Of a DNA stretch of 64,000 bases, positions 21,996 to 34,112 are shown piece after piece. Source of the DNA: Ornithodoros turicata. Taxonomy: Eukaryota > Arthropoda > Arachnida > Ixodida > Argasidae. How positions within the stretch are numbered: position 1 is the stretch's first letter; each line of letters begins with the position of its first letter. Below the pieces are notes generated by a model. That model did not search any database. It saw nothing but the letters and a program-made list of their open reading frames with translations, and was not told the DNA's origin. Where the stretch lies: contig NC_088201.1 in the NCBI RefSeq assembly GCF_037126465.1, forward strand, positions 63,262,879-63,326,878, in the 5' to 3' direction. Both the position numbers and the translations under genes were made by a program.

Positions 21996-22825
21996 AACAA
22001 GCAACTGCTGATTTAAAACTGAAGTGCTTGCTTATGCAACAAATTCTGTTGGACGTCGTAACAGGTATCAGTCATCTCTTTGCCAAGAGCAGTTTCTTCT
22101 TACGGTTGCATTCACCCATTCTCTGTAACTGCCCTGTATATTAACACGGAACGCCTCTCACGTGAAACGTAAAGTCTGAACGTGCTTGCATCTGACAATC
22201 ATAAGCGCATGATAACTGGCCCAACACACAAGGTGCTGCTGCCAAGTTTATGTGTACGATGTACGGCACATAGTGCGCGAGTTTCACAGTTTTACATGCC
22301 ACCTACGCTTCAGAGCAGAGCCTATTTCTGAGTATTTAGTTTCAGAACTCTTAGCTCTACATGAACAGAGAACCTGCGACAATACACAAACATGTACGCA
22401 CGAAGAATTAACCACAAGGACCACTCATATTGAACACAGCTGAGCTACAACAAACGCTCTTCTGGGTCCCGCAAGTGGCGCCCCTGGCGGGCGCTCCGCG
22501 CGTAAATACGGCACTTCCGCTCCCCGAGGCGCGGACGGAAGTCCCATAGGCGAACGGGCGAGTGTTATGGTCGTGTATTATAGAGATGGTCGTGACGCAT
22601 GCACAGATTTCCACAGCGGCGGACGGTGACGCCCTAGCCGGCGTTTCGTTAGTCCGTGTTAAATTTTGACTTCAAATTAACTGATAAATATTTTGCTACA
22701 CATAGAAAAGTTATAGTAGCACACAAAAGAAGCTCTTGAGGTCAAAGCATATTCGCGAAGCAAGCGCTACAAAAGCGCCTTCAGTCAGCAGCGGGTGGAC
22801 GACAGCATCCTTTCCACTTCCCAAG

Positions 22826-23155
22826 TTAGGGCCAGTTCTCACTTGGCGACGCCCGACGCGGCGTCGTGAGCGGGCGGCGGAAGTAGAGGCGCATTTCCAC
22901 CTCCCCGTCAGCGCGCACGATTTTCATGTTCCCACTACAGTGGCTTTCCGTCGTTCAAAGCAGACGAAAAATCAGGGGGCGTGGACTTTCTGTGTCACCT
23001 AATTGGTCGCCAGCTGCCGTTCTCGGCAGCTCTCGCCGACGTCGTGAAAGAAGTTCGGCATGGCAGTTTTTTTTTTACTCGACGTCTCTCCTCTCCCGAC
23101 CCCGGAAATGCGCGTCTATTTCCGCCGCCCGCTCACGACGCGGCGTCGGAAATAT
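22826..23155. repeat. GC-rich repeat B copy 1 with inverted ends
   Basis: Begins AGGGCCAGTTCTCACTTGGC. A GACGCGGCGTCGTGAGCGGG segment near 22855 recurs inverted near 23125-23148. The second copy, 27481-27680, is truncated. Probably a non-autonomous DNA transposon; target duplication not identified. Confidence 0.6.
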
Positions 23156-23572
23156 AGACTGCTTGTATATGATAATTTGATCTGATTGCTTTCTTGATTA
23201 ATGCAATGCCCATTGCAATGATTACAATTACATCTGGTCTAGTGTATTTCAATTCTTCGTTAGCAAACCTCAAAAACTCCACCATCAATCCCAGTGGTCC
23301 TTCCGATGTTGACGTGCAAATATTCTTATAACTATTGTAGATTCGGCATACAAGTTCTCGCATCTTGAATTCCATAATTTGCACCATATCTCCGAATACG
23401 ACCATGTCTAGGATGTATTGAAATGCAGCGATAATTGAATCGTTTCGCGGCTCCTCCTTTTCGAAGCAACTTTTTATCAGGTCCTCCCATGACCTATGGT
23501 AACGAGTACATATCCGTCCATCTCTTCAATGTATAGCAATTGTCTGTTCTGTTTTGTAGTGTGCCTCGACAT
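23133..23572 (-). pseudogene. Unassigned minus-strand coding-like frame, one frameshift
   Basis: An ATG at 23570-23572 opens a frame that fails at about 23478. A second frame, open from about 23527 to a stop at 23133, follows directly. The second has balanced amino-acid use with regular hydrophobic spacing (SWEDLIKSCFEKEEPRNDSI, MEFKMRELVCRIYNSYKNI, GLMVEFLRFANEELKYT). Placed end to end with one indel, they would give a protein of about 145 residues. I do not recognise the family. No introns or transposon ends delimit it. It could be a host, viral or transposon-derived remnant. Confidence 0.35.
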
Positions 23573-24470
23573 TTAATTAAATCATATCGGTGGTAATTTT
23601 ATTTATTAAAATTTTATTATCAGGTTTAGAATGTTCAATCTGACGTTAGAATTATGAAAGTCAATTTACAAAAAAGATGTGATGTGTAATGAAAAAACGT
23701 GTGCTTTCAATGATTCTACGTACAAGACAGCGCTAGAGCCCCTCCTTCCCTAACTTGACTTGCAGGAGCGAGTTTATGATTGTCAACTATACATTGTGTA
23801 CCACAGTACCAAGACCATTATTGGATTCCCCCACTTCCTGCGGGCGTAACCTTAACGAAAGTGTATGGGAACTCAGCTTCCCTCTCTCACTTCGTTTCCA
23901 CTAGTGGGTCCTGAATGAAAAAGACATGTTTCTGTGATGTATATTTGTGCTGCGTGGTTACGAAAAAATATTTGCCTAAATTAATTACTGTTTAAGGCTT
24001 TGTTTCAGATGATCACTCGACTGATATTAATAAAAATATTCTACTAGTTGGGAATGTATTTTTAAGTTGTGTGCGTTGATTTTCACTGTAGCAAACTTTT
24101 ACATTCATTTGCATTTCAGATGAGTTGTTTGTGGCTTCTGCATGTAGAAATTACTATTGCAAAGTTGTCATAAAACGATGTAATTAAATTTGATTCTCGT
24201 TTTCGAATGAGTATTGTTTCTATCATTGAGTAAATTTGACTTTATCTTTTTGCTTCAGATGTTCACTCGATTGATATTTTGTGAGTTGAGAATAATGTAT
24301 GCATAATAGTTATGTCTGATCTGAAATACATTAAAATGCAGCGTTTCTCGTTTGGTATTGTTTGCGCCGATAATATTTCTCATTTGCTTAGATAATGTTT
24401 CTCTAAAAACCAGTTTGCACTGATATTGACGTCTATTCCTAGATTTTTTGCGTGCTATTGTTTGTTGATA
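23573..24470. other. A/T-rich sequence, no gene recognised
   Basis: Two TTCAGATG(A/T)TCACTCGA(C/T)TGATAT segments (24006 and 24256) form a short dispersed repeat. Confidence 0.4.
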
Positions 24471-24718
24471 CACTCTAAAAACTGAACTTCACCGCATAGC
24501 ACGCTCTGCGCCAACCATTGCAACGTATGATAGGGTTTTCGCTCCTGATTCGAAGACAGAGGGGGGCGTACGCCTTTTTGTGTCAATTTGGATATATGAT
24601 AATTGACACAAAAAGGTGTACGTCTCCCTCTCTCCTCGAATCAGAAGCGATAATCCTATCATTCGTCGCAATGGTTGGCGCAGGACGTGCTATGCGGTGA
24701 AGTTCAGTTTTTAGAGTG
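24471..24718. mobile_element. Hairpin MITE copy 2 (248 bp), TA duplication, divergent subfamily
   Basis: Starts CACTCTAAAAACTGAACTTC; arms complementary around a GGATATATGATAA loop. TA at 24469-24470 and 24719-24720. The arm interior differs from the other copies while the outer 60 bp agree. Confidence 0.9.
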
Positions 24719-24933
24719 TAGAATTCTTATTGTGTTCTTGAGAATCGAATAATTCCAATGTCTATTTGCAATCTACAAAAAATTTCATCTCTGTACACCA
24801 GTCCTGAGAATATTTCCTTTTGGAGGAAAGAATGTGAAAAAGAGAGAGGGTGTCCCCACCCCATAGATTGACAACAGATTATTTGCTTTGGGGTGTTTAG
24901 AGGGAGAGAGTGACCCCACCGGTCTCGAGTCTG

Positions 24934-25182
24934 CACTCTTAAAAATGAACTTCACCGCATAGCACGCTCCTAGCCAACCATAATCTCGAATGATATCGTT
25001 ATCTGCCCTCATTTGTTGAAAATGGGAGGCGTACGCCTTTTTTGTGACACTTATGCTGTTCATAATTGTCACAAAAAAGGCGTACGCCTACCGTTTTCAA
25101 CAAATCAGGGCAGATAACGATATCATTCGAGATTATGGCTGGCTAGGAGCGTGCTATGCGGTGAAGTTCATTTTTAAGAGTG
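24934..25182. mobile_element. Hairpin MITE copy 3 (249 bp), TG duplication
   Basis: Same family as 20834. TG at 24932-24933 and 25183-25184. Loop ACTTATGCTGTTCATAATT. Confidence 0.9.
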
Positions 25183-25399
25183 TGGTTGTACTGTGTAAAG
25201 CATAGCTGTGCTGGGTGTTTGGATACCTCTGTCAAGGTAAAGTTTATAGTGCACGAGTAGGATGAAAATTCTATATTGTTAGGTCGCAAAGTTGATTTTA
25301 TGATAGTTCAAAAGATATATTATTTCCATTTCAATTTGTAATGTTCGATAGTTTGTTTCGCTATTATTTTCCTGTGTGTTGTTTACATATTGGCAGATG

Positions 25400-26130
25400 C
25401 GCCGTTTAGAGTGTTTCTCTGCTATTTATCCGTGTGTGTTTCTCGTTTTGATAGATTGTTTTTCAATTATTTATCCTTTGTGTACCTCTTGTTTGCTTTG
25501 GTGCATTTGTTTGGTTCTCTATTAGCTGTTGATCGTGTTTTTCATTATTTCCTCGTGTGTGTGCTATTGTTTACATGTGGATGGTGTGCCGTTCAAAGTG
25601 TTCCTCTACTATTCATCCGTGCATGTTTCTCGTTTTGATAGATTATTTTTCAATCATTTTCCTATCTGTTGTTTACACGTTGGCTAGATGCACCGTCTAG
25701 AGTGTTTCTCTGCTATTCATTCGTGCATGTTTCTCGTTTTGTTAGATTGTTCTTCAACTATTTATCCTTTGTGTACCTCTTGTTTACGTGTTGGATTTTG
25801 GCTCTCTATTAGCTGTTGATCTTGTTTCAATAATATTTTCCTGTCTGTTGTTTACACGTTGGCAGATGCGCCGTTTAGAGTGTTTCTCTGCTATTCAGCG
25901 TTAGCTCTTCAGTGTGCTGTATTAAATTATTCATCATGTGCCATTCAAAGTGTTTCTCTGCTATTCATACGTGCATGTTTATCGTTTTGATAGATTCTTT
26001 TTCATTTATTTTCCTGCATGTGTCTGTTGTTGTTCAAAGTGTTATCTCTGCTATTCATTCGTGCATGTTTCTCGTTTTGTTAGATTGTTCTTCAACTATT
26101 TATTCTTTGTGTACCTCTCGTTTACGTGAT
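25400..26130. repeat. Divergent tandem array with irregular period
   Basis: Six occurrences of a GTGTTTCTCTGCTATTCAT-like unit at about 25408, 25590, 25698, 25873, 25943 and 26032, usually followed by CGTGCATGTTTCTCGTTTTG. Spacing varies from 70 to 182 bp. The sequence is T-rich on the + strand. Open frames across it reflect the repeat, not a gene. Confidence 0.75.
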
Positions 26131-26265
26131 GGGTTTTGGTTCTCTATTAGCTGCTGATCGTTTTGTTTCTCATTATTTCCGTATGTCTATGCTGTTTACT
26201 TAATAAGAAAATGATTAATTGTGTAATGTTGGAATAATCTTCCCCATTGCGTTCGAAAATGTTCA

Positions 26266-26370
26266 TAACTGTCACAAAACAGGTGTACGCCTCCCGTCTT
26301 CAACAAATCAGGGCAGATATTATTAGAGCTGATTGTTGGCTAGGAGCGTGCTATGTGGTCAAGTTCATTA
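26266..26370. repeat. Hairpin MITE copy 4, right arm only
   Basis: Matches the right half of copy 3: CTTCAACAAATCAGGGCAGA, GTTGGCTAGGAGCGTGCTAT, AAGTTCATT. The left arm is missing. Confidence 0.75.
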
Positions 26371-27091
26371 ATATATTTTCTGTGTTGAATTCATAAAACA
26401 AAGTAAGGTTTGTAGTGTCTCTTAGAATGAAAATTGTATGGGGTTCGACTAGATTAAGTCACGGGGATGATTTTATGGTAGTTAGAATGATAGATTATTC
26501 TCCTCCTCTGTTGTTTTGATTAAGAATATCTTCTTTGTAGTGTTATAGATTTTATTTCCTCTTGTGTTCGTGTCCCATGGTCTTCCAGGTTCTCTGCTGT
26601 CCGCAATTAACTACATCTATCGGCACTTGTAATTAAAGCTCCACTATGGTGGTCACGTATAATACTGTTAGACTTTTTATAATAAAACTTTTAATTTTGA
26701 TTGTAATCATATTGATTAAAAATATCTTCTTTGATTAAATGTGCTACTCCTTCTGCTTAATTGAAAACTTGCGTGATTATATCACTAATAAAAATTGTGA
26801 TAGCCCTTCAATGCTATTGCATCAGATTTTTTGCTAAGTTTTTCTCCTTCACACAGAGTCATAATATAATTCTCGACACTCATGACTTTAATAAATATAT
26901 TTTCACTTGTACTTTTGTGTATGGCTATCCTTTGCATGTAAACCGCCCACTGCACACCTGTTGTATCGGACAAAAAATTGTGAAGGAAGTCGTCCCAGGC
27001 GGAGAAATGACGAAAGAAGTCGGCCCAGGCTGAAAAATGTGAGAGGGTAAGCGCGCACGCAGCCCTCCCCTCGCCGATAAGCGCGCGGACA

Positions 27092-27131
27092 ACCCTCCGC
27101 ACACGCGCCGCGCCCTCCGCACACGCGCCGC
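27092..27131. repeat. Short tandem duplication, 20 bp x2
   Basis: CCCTCCGCACACGCGCCGCG occurs twice in direct succession in a CpG-dense stretch. Confidence 0.8.
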
Positions 27132-27480
27132 GCGGGGAAAAATACGCGCAGGGCTCAGGGGCAGGGGCGCCGTAGTTTAACATGGCCGTAGTTTCTCAAT
27201 ATACTTATACTACTCGGCCATACGCCGAATTACGCCGAATACGCGCCGTACGCATACGACGAATTCTCAACGGAAAAACGGCCACCGTCACCGTTTTTGC
27301 GGTGAGCCGACGCGAGCAATGGGAACTTCACCGATTTCTCGACGACAGCGGTGGACAGAAGAATTCGTCGAAGAGCGGAAGCGGCCGCTCGACGGCAGCC
27401 AATAGGACCGCTCCACGCGCTGTCGTTCCACGAGCGGACGTGCCGGACCAGTGGCGGGCATTTCGGATGCCCGTATGGCT

Positions 27481-27690
27481 AAGGGCCAGTTCTCACTTGG
27501 CGACGTCCGACGCGGCGTCGTGAGCGGGCGGCGGAAGTAGGGGCGCATTTCCGCCGCCCCGTCAGCGCGCACGATTTTCATGTTCCCATCACACAGTGGC
27601 ATTCCGTCGTCGAAAGCAGACGAAAAATCAGGAGGCGTGGCCTTTCTGTGTCACCTAATTGGTCGCCAGCTGTCGTTCTGGTAAGGCCTA
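27481..27690. repeat. GC-rich repeat B copy 2, truncated
   Basis: Matches 22826-23030 through GGGCCAGTTCTCACTTGGCG, GTCAGCGCGCACGATTTTCA and CACCTAATTGGTCGCCAGCT, then stops. The sequence just upstream (27250-27290, CGCATACGACGAATTCTCAA) also resembles 20240-20275, so a second small family sits beside it. Confidence 0.65.
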
Positions 27691-30600
27691 AATTTATACA
27701 GGTGAGTCACTCTTTATCGAGGAATAAATAGGCGTCCATTCTGTATATTTAGTTGACCATTATGAAGTGTTTTTTTGCCCAAAACGAGCACTGGATGCAG
27801 GTTGCTTGATCGCTCTTCCGACGTTCAATCGAGCACACTTGCATTTTACTCGGCGGCAAATTCAGTTTGAGTGCATAATATGCTTGAAAGAACACGTTAC
27901 ACTACACAGGTAGTGTTGTCATCAATATATGTGCGAGCACTCGAGCGCTTTTTTGCATGCATTGCTAGCATGGTACACGGTGTTCTCTGCGGAAGTAAGT
28001 GCCACATTCATTTCTTTGAATTACCTTCACGCACAAGTTCGGTATTACGTCATAATGAGACCACGATTGTCACCTTTTTTCATGTATTGGTATTGTTTTG
28101 TGCCTTGGTTTGATTTGTGACAAATTATCCTACGTAACGGTGGTGTGCCGCGACTTGAATAACGCCTTTGTGTCTGAGCTGTAGCGTCAGCTTGTTACGA
28201 TAGTAATAATTTGTAGCGTGTCTGGCTATTTGTAGCAGTTTTTAAGGCAAAAGTGGTCTCTCAATACAGGTTTCGTCATGAGGGCTACCCAGTGAATAAT
28301 CTGTGCAGTGTGATACGGCTGGATGTACAGGTAAGTATCACGTTCCTCATCCACTGGTTTCTACTTTACAGGAAGGAACAACCTCAGTGCACGCACTGTG
28401 GTTAGCCTCTCTCAGTTTTGCATATTTTCTTACATGTTCACCATCAGAAACACACCTTACACTTTAGGCTCCTTCACCCAGCCATATAATAATTAGAGAT
28501 TATAATTATTTTTAGAAGAGTTCCGCATATTCTTTTTAGAATAGTTTTTAATCTTTTTAATTTTTAGAAGGTACAGGGATTGTAAACCATGTTTTAAACT
28601 GATGTTTTAACATTTGTCCAATGCATTTATTAAACAACATATTCATTTTTAACTAGCTGCACCCAAACCAATGTTCTGATGTATTATTTCCTTTGTTGTC
28701 GATGCACCATAAAAATTGGAATAATCATCATCAATACAGGTTACTTCACAGCTGCCTCGACATACTTAAGAAATGGTTGCAGAACCTGCGCAATGCCCAC
28801 AAACTTTGACTACCACAGCACCTCCAGAAAGTAAAGGCATATGTGTCACAGGTTTTTAAAGGCATTCACAGTATATAATACCTTGTATGAACTGTTGTAG
28901 ATCTAAGCAGCCTCTACAGTACACTCTCAGAAATTAAAACTTGTCAGGGAACTGTGATAATTGTTTCAGTTAATAGGCGTGCACATATACACTATAAGAA
29001 GAAAATTATTTATTGAGAATGCACTTCTCTGGCTGCTCATGTTGTTTACATCTACTGTTGATCACATTCATTTATCACATATTATATTCTTATATATTAT
29101 TATTATATTATCACATATTCGATCACATTAAATTTAAAATTTAGCATATATGAGAAAATATCAGGATGGAAGTTGCTATTCATTGCTCATTCCAACCTAA
29201 AATTGAGTGCTACAAATTTAGAGAGCGTACCTACCAATATCATTCCTAAAATATATATTGCCATTGTAGCAAGGTCACAAAACAATAAATGTAGTCTTTT
29301 GCGACCTCCCTGCAAATAGTGCTGTTCATTGTATCCTGAAACGCATAAGTGCAAGAAATAAATCTTGAACTTGAATAAACTTGATGTTGTATAAACTTGA
29401 CATAAAATGTTGATAATATAATGAATGATATAAAATATTGAATAAACTTGAACTCGTACATTCTCTTTACTCATCATCAGTGATCTTCATTACAAAAGCA
29501 TATCGTGTTAGACTTTTTTGTTTGCGTTTCAAAGACTGGGTACACGAGGGCCAAAATGACAAAATCACAACTGTTTCAACCTCCAAATAGTCCTGTTGCA
29601 ATTTGAAGACCATATGTGGAGCTGCATTTTTTGGAACATGCTCCACATAACAAGCATGACAAAGTCAGCACTGGATAGCAGGACCCCGTCCCCAAGCACA
29701 TTTTCTCACGCTGCAGTTGTATTCAACAAAAGCATGTGAGTGCTGGAGAAGGACATTCAGTCTGGCACAACCGCGCCTGCAAAATAATCAGAACAAATAA
29801 AGGAAGAAGCAAACAAACACAGAAGGGCTGTACTTCAAAAAGAGATAAGTCCTGTGTCTCAAGGAGGTGTTACCACTTTCTAAGTAACTTAATTGATTAA
29901 GCTTACATCACTACCTGATTAACTGTCCTAACGAGTGTGATCTAATTGCGTGAAGTAATTATTTGCGCTGCTTCGGTGTGTCCATATTTGCGAGGCAAAG
30001 CACCGCTGTCGTTTACTAAAAGACTCTTTCTAAGGCGATGCTTGATATAAATCATACTAAACGCATACACGGCTAAAACAACGGCTGTGATTCTACAGAA
30101 CGATCTCTTTCTGCCATGCGAGTATATCTTTTCCCGGACCGTTCTTTATGGAACAATTTTTGTTCAGGACACAGTACGGGATATTATATACATGGTTGTT
30201 GTTAACCTCAAGTCGTTTCTTATTGAAATATTGGCTGGGAAACGTGCTCTAGTACAATCCCTAGCGCTGCACTGCAGTGACGGTCTAGTTTCGGAATGCA
30301 AAACATAACGTAATTAAGAATCGAACGGCAGGACACCTGTGAAACACTGTTAGGATACATCAGTATACTGGTACCTTACAAAATTGTGTGATGACAAACA
30401 ACGATCAATGCTAGCAGCGCAATAAATACTCACAATTTATGTTGCCTCCCATTGTTTTCTATGGGCACACACAGCACTTTAGGGCCCACCAACATGGCGG
30501 CCCGAAGGCACGCCTCTCCCCCACGAGCCCCTCTCCCATGCGCGATCCAGCCTTTATACATAGAGATCAGTGGGGGTAAAGCCAGGCGAAAATAAAATTC

Positions 30601-30952
30601 CATACGCGACCGAGCGAGAATGACTTTGCGCTTGCGCAGTATCCTGGTCCTGCGTCGTCTGCTTCCCGTTGGCGCGCGTCGCAGGACACTGGTTAATCAT
30701 TCAGCGAATTCTTTAAGCGGAACCACCATTGTCACAGAAAAAAGAAAACTGTGAAAAAGAAAACGGTAAAAAGTCAAGATCTGGACTGCATACGACCTAT
30801 GGTCAGAGACGATCGGTCGGGGAACCTTACGGGAAAATAGTTTTCCGTATACACGGCGGGGATGTACTTGTGCAGTTCCGAGCCTGGGGTCTGCCTTTGA
30901 GTCGTGCTAGTCTGCGTATTGTAGTCGTGCCTGTACGTCAATTTCCGAAATT
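27691..30952. other. Long A/T-rich intergenic stretch
   Basis: No coding similarity, TIR pair or target duplication recognised over 3.2 kb. Open frames are short and compositionally biased. 30490-30700 becomes CpG-rich just before the Harbinger gene and may hold its promoter. Confidence 0.4.
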
Positions 30953-33879
30953 ATGGACAGCGAGCAGCAAAGTCGGGTAGAAGTAATCCGTAAAGCTCAG
31001 GGTCTGATCTGTTACTTCGCGGATCCAGCCGTCAGCGGAAAGGTACAAGGGTACACAGAAATCAACGTGCCGCGACAGACTTGTGAAGTGTTTAGAACCC
31101 ACTTCCGCATCACAAGAAGCATGCTGGAGGCGCTCGTGCGCAAATGCGGTACACGTATAGCACCAGGATATGCAACGGCAGAACGTGGGAGACGACCACT
31201 GCGCCCAGAAAAGCAATTCTTGATTGCCTTGTGGTACCTAGCGAACCAAGAAGCATACATGCAGGGACAAATGCCAAAGTGGCAATTGGAATTGAGGGAG
31301 TTCTGAGTGGAAACTTTATCGGTATACTATACGTTTCCAGGTCTATCGCTGACAGATTCTGTGTGTCACTTTGGACGGCTCACGAAGCAGTACATCGTGT
31401 GTGCCGAGTACTTATGTGGGGGTCATGCAGGAGGAGAACCTAATAAGTTGGCCGAATGAAGCGCGTGCCCTTCAAATTGCTGTGGCCTTTGAAAGCACCT
31501 ACTCCTTCCCAGGTACCAGGCCAAGCTTATGTAGTATGTGATAAGTCAGTGTATTTCTTTGCGTTTGTTTGCTGTCAAAGCTTGAATATGCTACAATGGG
31601 ACAAATTGTTTGCAGGTACCACAGGATGCATTGACGGGACGGAGATACGGATCAAGGCCCCTACCTGGTGTCCTTCATCGTATATCAATAGGAAGGGGCA
31701 TCATTCAGTCACTTTGCAAGCAGTATGTGACAACGAGATGAGATTCATCGACTGCTATGCCGGTGAAGCAGGTTCGGTGCATGATGCCGCAGTGTTTCGC
31801 CGTGCCCCACTCTCCTTGGAAATGAGAAAGGAAGGTGTATTTCCAGGAGGCACGCACATTTTAGGTGATGCAGCCTACCCCTTGCAGTCAAACTTACTTG
31901 TGCCATACAAGGATAATGGGCACCTAGCTGAGCACCAGGTGCTGTACAATGCAATACGTTCTAGCACACGGTGCACCATCAGCGAGCCTTTGCCCAACTA
32001 AAGGGACTGTTCAGACGCCTTAAAGGTACTGTAAAGCAGTAGACAAGCATGATATGCCGGTGATGTGACTAGAGACTTTGTTGCTTCTAAATACCATATG
32101 CGGAACCATACGACCGACAACGCGGTATAAGTATTTTTAATCTGCCATGAAAGATGCGGCGTAGCAGAGCCGTATATTAAAAGGGAGTCTGGCCATTAAT
32201 GGGTCATGCCTATACCTGAAGCTCCACCCACTTTTTCAGCTTTCCGACCAATGAAGTCTTGAAATATGGGGCGCTATCAATCAGCCTATCCTCACTATTT
32301 GCCCCCCTATCCAACATGGGCAGCGCCATTTTGGGTGGCAAGTGGATTGGATGGGATTGAAATGGATACCTCTCGCAATCTGCAAAAGTAGTGGATTGTT
32401 GGTGCAGATTTGATAAGCGCCACCTAGGGAGCGTAAGGCACGTCGGGAATTGTCGTCTGCTTCCGTCGTTGTACCGCTGCCGGCAGAACCACCCGCTGGG
32501 ACACATTCTGTTGTCGGTATGATTTTTAAACAAATCTACATGAATAGTTGGAATATAAGAGGCAAAAATGTTTATATCCATGAAATCCAGCTGTTAAATA
32601 TAAGATGTACAGCACAGCGCCGTTTTTGTTATGATTTCGTTGTGATCGCCGTGTTCACTAGGCCTAACACCGGCGACAAAACGTATTATTTTCAGTTAGA
32701 TATCGATGGATGAGCATAAGTTGAAACTGATTTCCGAGAAATTTATATTAGGATGTACATTTGAAGCGTAAAATCAGGTTAGTCTGTGAAAATTTTTTGT
32801 CACGAAATCCCCGCTTCATTGTGTTTGTATTCGTCGCCATTTTGGGTGGCAGTATGGTGTCATGGCGACCCCCTTGGTAAAAAGCAAACCAATCAGAGGA
32901 GCGAAACTGTGATTGACAGGTCGAGCCTCTTTTTGTGACTCCTCCCAATGGCCAGTCTCCCTTTTAATATACGGCTCTGCGGCGTAGTGGAGCGGTGCGA
33001 CGCCTGGTGTCAAACAACCCCCTGTACAGCAGGCAACACTGAAAATTGGTATTACACACTATTACATCGGAACTTGGTTATTTTAGTAACCATATTATCA
33101 GTTTTCGTGTTTACCTATGCATTCTGAAACCCCTGTTAACAGTGTTTTTTGCGAAGTAACCCAGCGCTGGCCGCTGTTCGATGGAGGCTCTCCCTACTTC
33201 TCTGCTGCGCCTGCGCGCTCCTTCTGTTCACGGCCTCTTCCGAACGATGGTTCGCGGCCTCTTTCGAAACTCTCTCTCTGAGCCTTTGTGAACAAACAAG
33301 TCTCGTCGCAGTCTGGCTTCTTGAACGTCTGACACATTTTTTTTCAACGGCTCAGCATTTCATTTCAGTTCGCTTATCCGTTTATCCTCAGATGTGGATC
33401 GTTGTGTAAATTGCAGGGGCGGATTTTATGGTGGATTGTTATGTCGGGCCCAGTGTTATACGCATGCAATGTGGTTGCCGCCGTATGTGTCAGGAGTACG
33501 GATTCATTTCGAATACCTAGTGCAGTGTTGCTCGTAATATTTAATTGTAATTTTCTAATTAATCGCACCGTCGATTGGAATGAAACTTGCGCAGTCTTTG
33601 TCCTGGTGGCTTGGACTATCGAATAGCCACACTAAATGACATTTGATCTGTGCTGCTTTACAGTATGTGGATATGAATAATGTGAAATACATTCCAGTTG
33701 TCATCATCGGAAGGTGCGTGCTTCATAATCTTTGTGTGGACAATGGTGACATATTTGACTGTTCCTATGAAGCTGCGGTTGAGGACGCAGTAACCCATAG
33801 TGACGAAGGACGCTCTGAGGCTGCGGCTGTGAAGAGGGACAGCATTGCGAATGCCCTTGCTTTTCAAACGATGCAGTAA
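30953..33879 (+). pseudogene. PIF/Harbinger (HARBI1-like) transposase, multi-exon, frameshifted
   Basis: DDE transposase of the PIF/Harbinger family. From ATG 30953 the N-terminal region has FRTHFRITRSMLEALV and LRPEKQFLIALWYLANQEAY. A second piece from about 31334 reads SIADRFCVSLWTAHEAVHRV and then breaks at a G-run near 31417, continuing in another frame (VGVMQEENLISWPNEARALQ). A good GT-AG intron, about 31511-31617, joins to GTTGCIDGTEIRI, the first catalytic Asp. NRKGHHSV, GSVHDAAVFRRAPL and ILGDAAYPL (second Asp) follow. Another indel near 31985 precedes QLKGLFRRLK and a GT donor. A last exon, 33661-33879, has IIGRCVLHNLC and VKRDSIANAL with stop. The hAT MITE at 32165 lies in the final intron. 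Two indels make it inactive as it stands. Confidence 0.88.
32165..32979. mobile_element. hAT-type MITE, 815 bp, 8-bp target duplication
   Basis: Ends CAGAGCCGTATATTAAAAGG and its inverse, followed inward by TGGCCATT on both sides. Exact 8-bp duplication CGGCGTAG at 32157-32164 and 32980-32987. A CGCCATTTTGGGTGGCA segment recurs near 32325 and 32835. No transposase. It is inserted in the last intron of the Harbinger transposase, so it is younger. Confidence 0.93.
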
Positions 33880-34112
33880 CCTGTCACATATGTAGGATAT
33901 TTTAATAAATATTAGCACGTACAAAGATGTCACATACGATCAAAGAGGTCTACAAATCTTTTTTTTTTTGGGGGGGGGGGCAGTGTCAAACCGCTTCATT
34001 TGAGCTTTGACAGCACCAAACAACGCCAGCCGATACATTTCTCTAGACCTGCGGCTGTGTTTCTTGGAACAGCCTTGGGACGCACTTAAAATTTGCATGA
34101 CAATGCAACTAT

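Larger units (their letters stand above)
20328..22594. mobile_element. P-element-like DNA transposon, internally decayed
   Basis: The terminal 34 bp are inverted repeats with two mismatches, beginning CACGACCACCTCTATAATAC on the left and CACGACCATCTCTATAATAC on the inverse right. Both sides carry an exact 8-bp duplication ACGCATGC (20320-20327 and 22595-22602). P elements make 8-bp duplications, have ~31-bp repeats starting CA, and encode a transposase with an N-terminal THAP domain; THAP fragments are found inside this element. The RNase H-like and GTP-binding parts of the transposase are missing. A hairpin MITE has inserted at 20834. Superfamily call combines target length, ends and THAP content. 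Confidence 0.75.

Noticed and set aside
21434..22000. 188-codon minus-strand open frame rich in Phe/Leu/Ile
   Set aside because: Reads an AT-rich low-complexity tract and the antisense of the THAP remnant; composition, not a membrane protein.
25400..26130. Repeated units considered as a CRISPR array
   Set aside because: Units are divergent, spacing is irregular and spacers are not constant in length; eukaryotic context.
25390..26157. Overlapping hydrophobic frames
   Set aside because: Created by the T-rich tandem array.
26785..27183. 132-codon minus-strand frame rich in Ala/Arg
   Set aside because: Caused by a CpG-rich tract with a tandem 20-bp duplication; no coding similarity.
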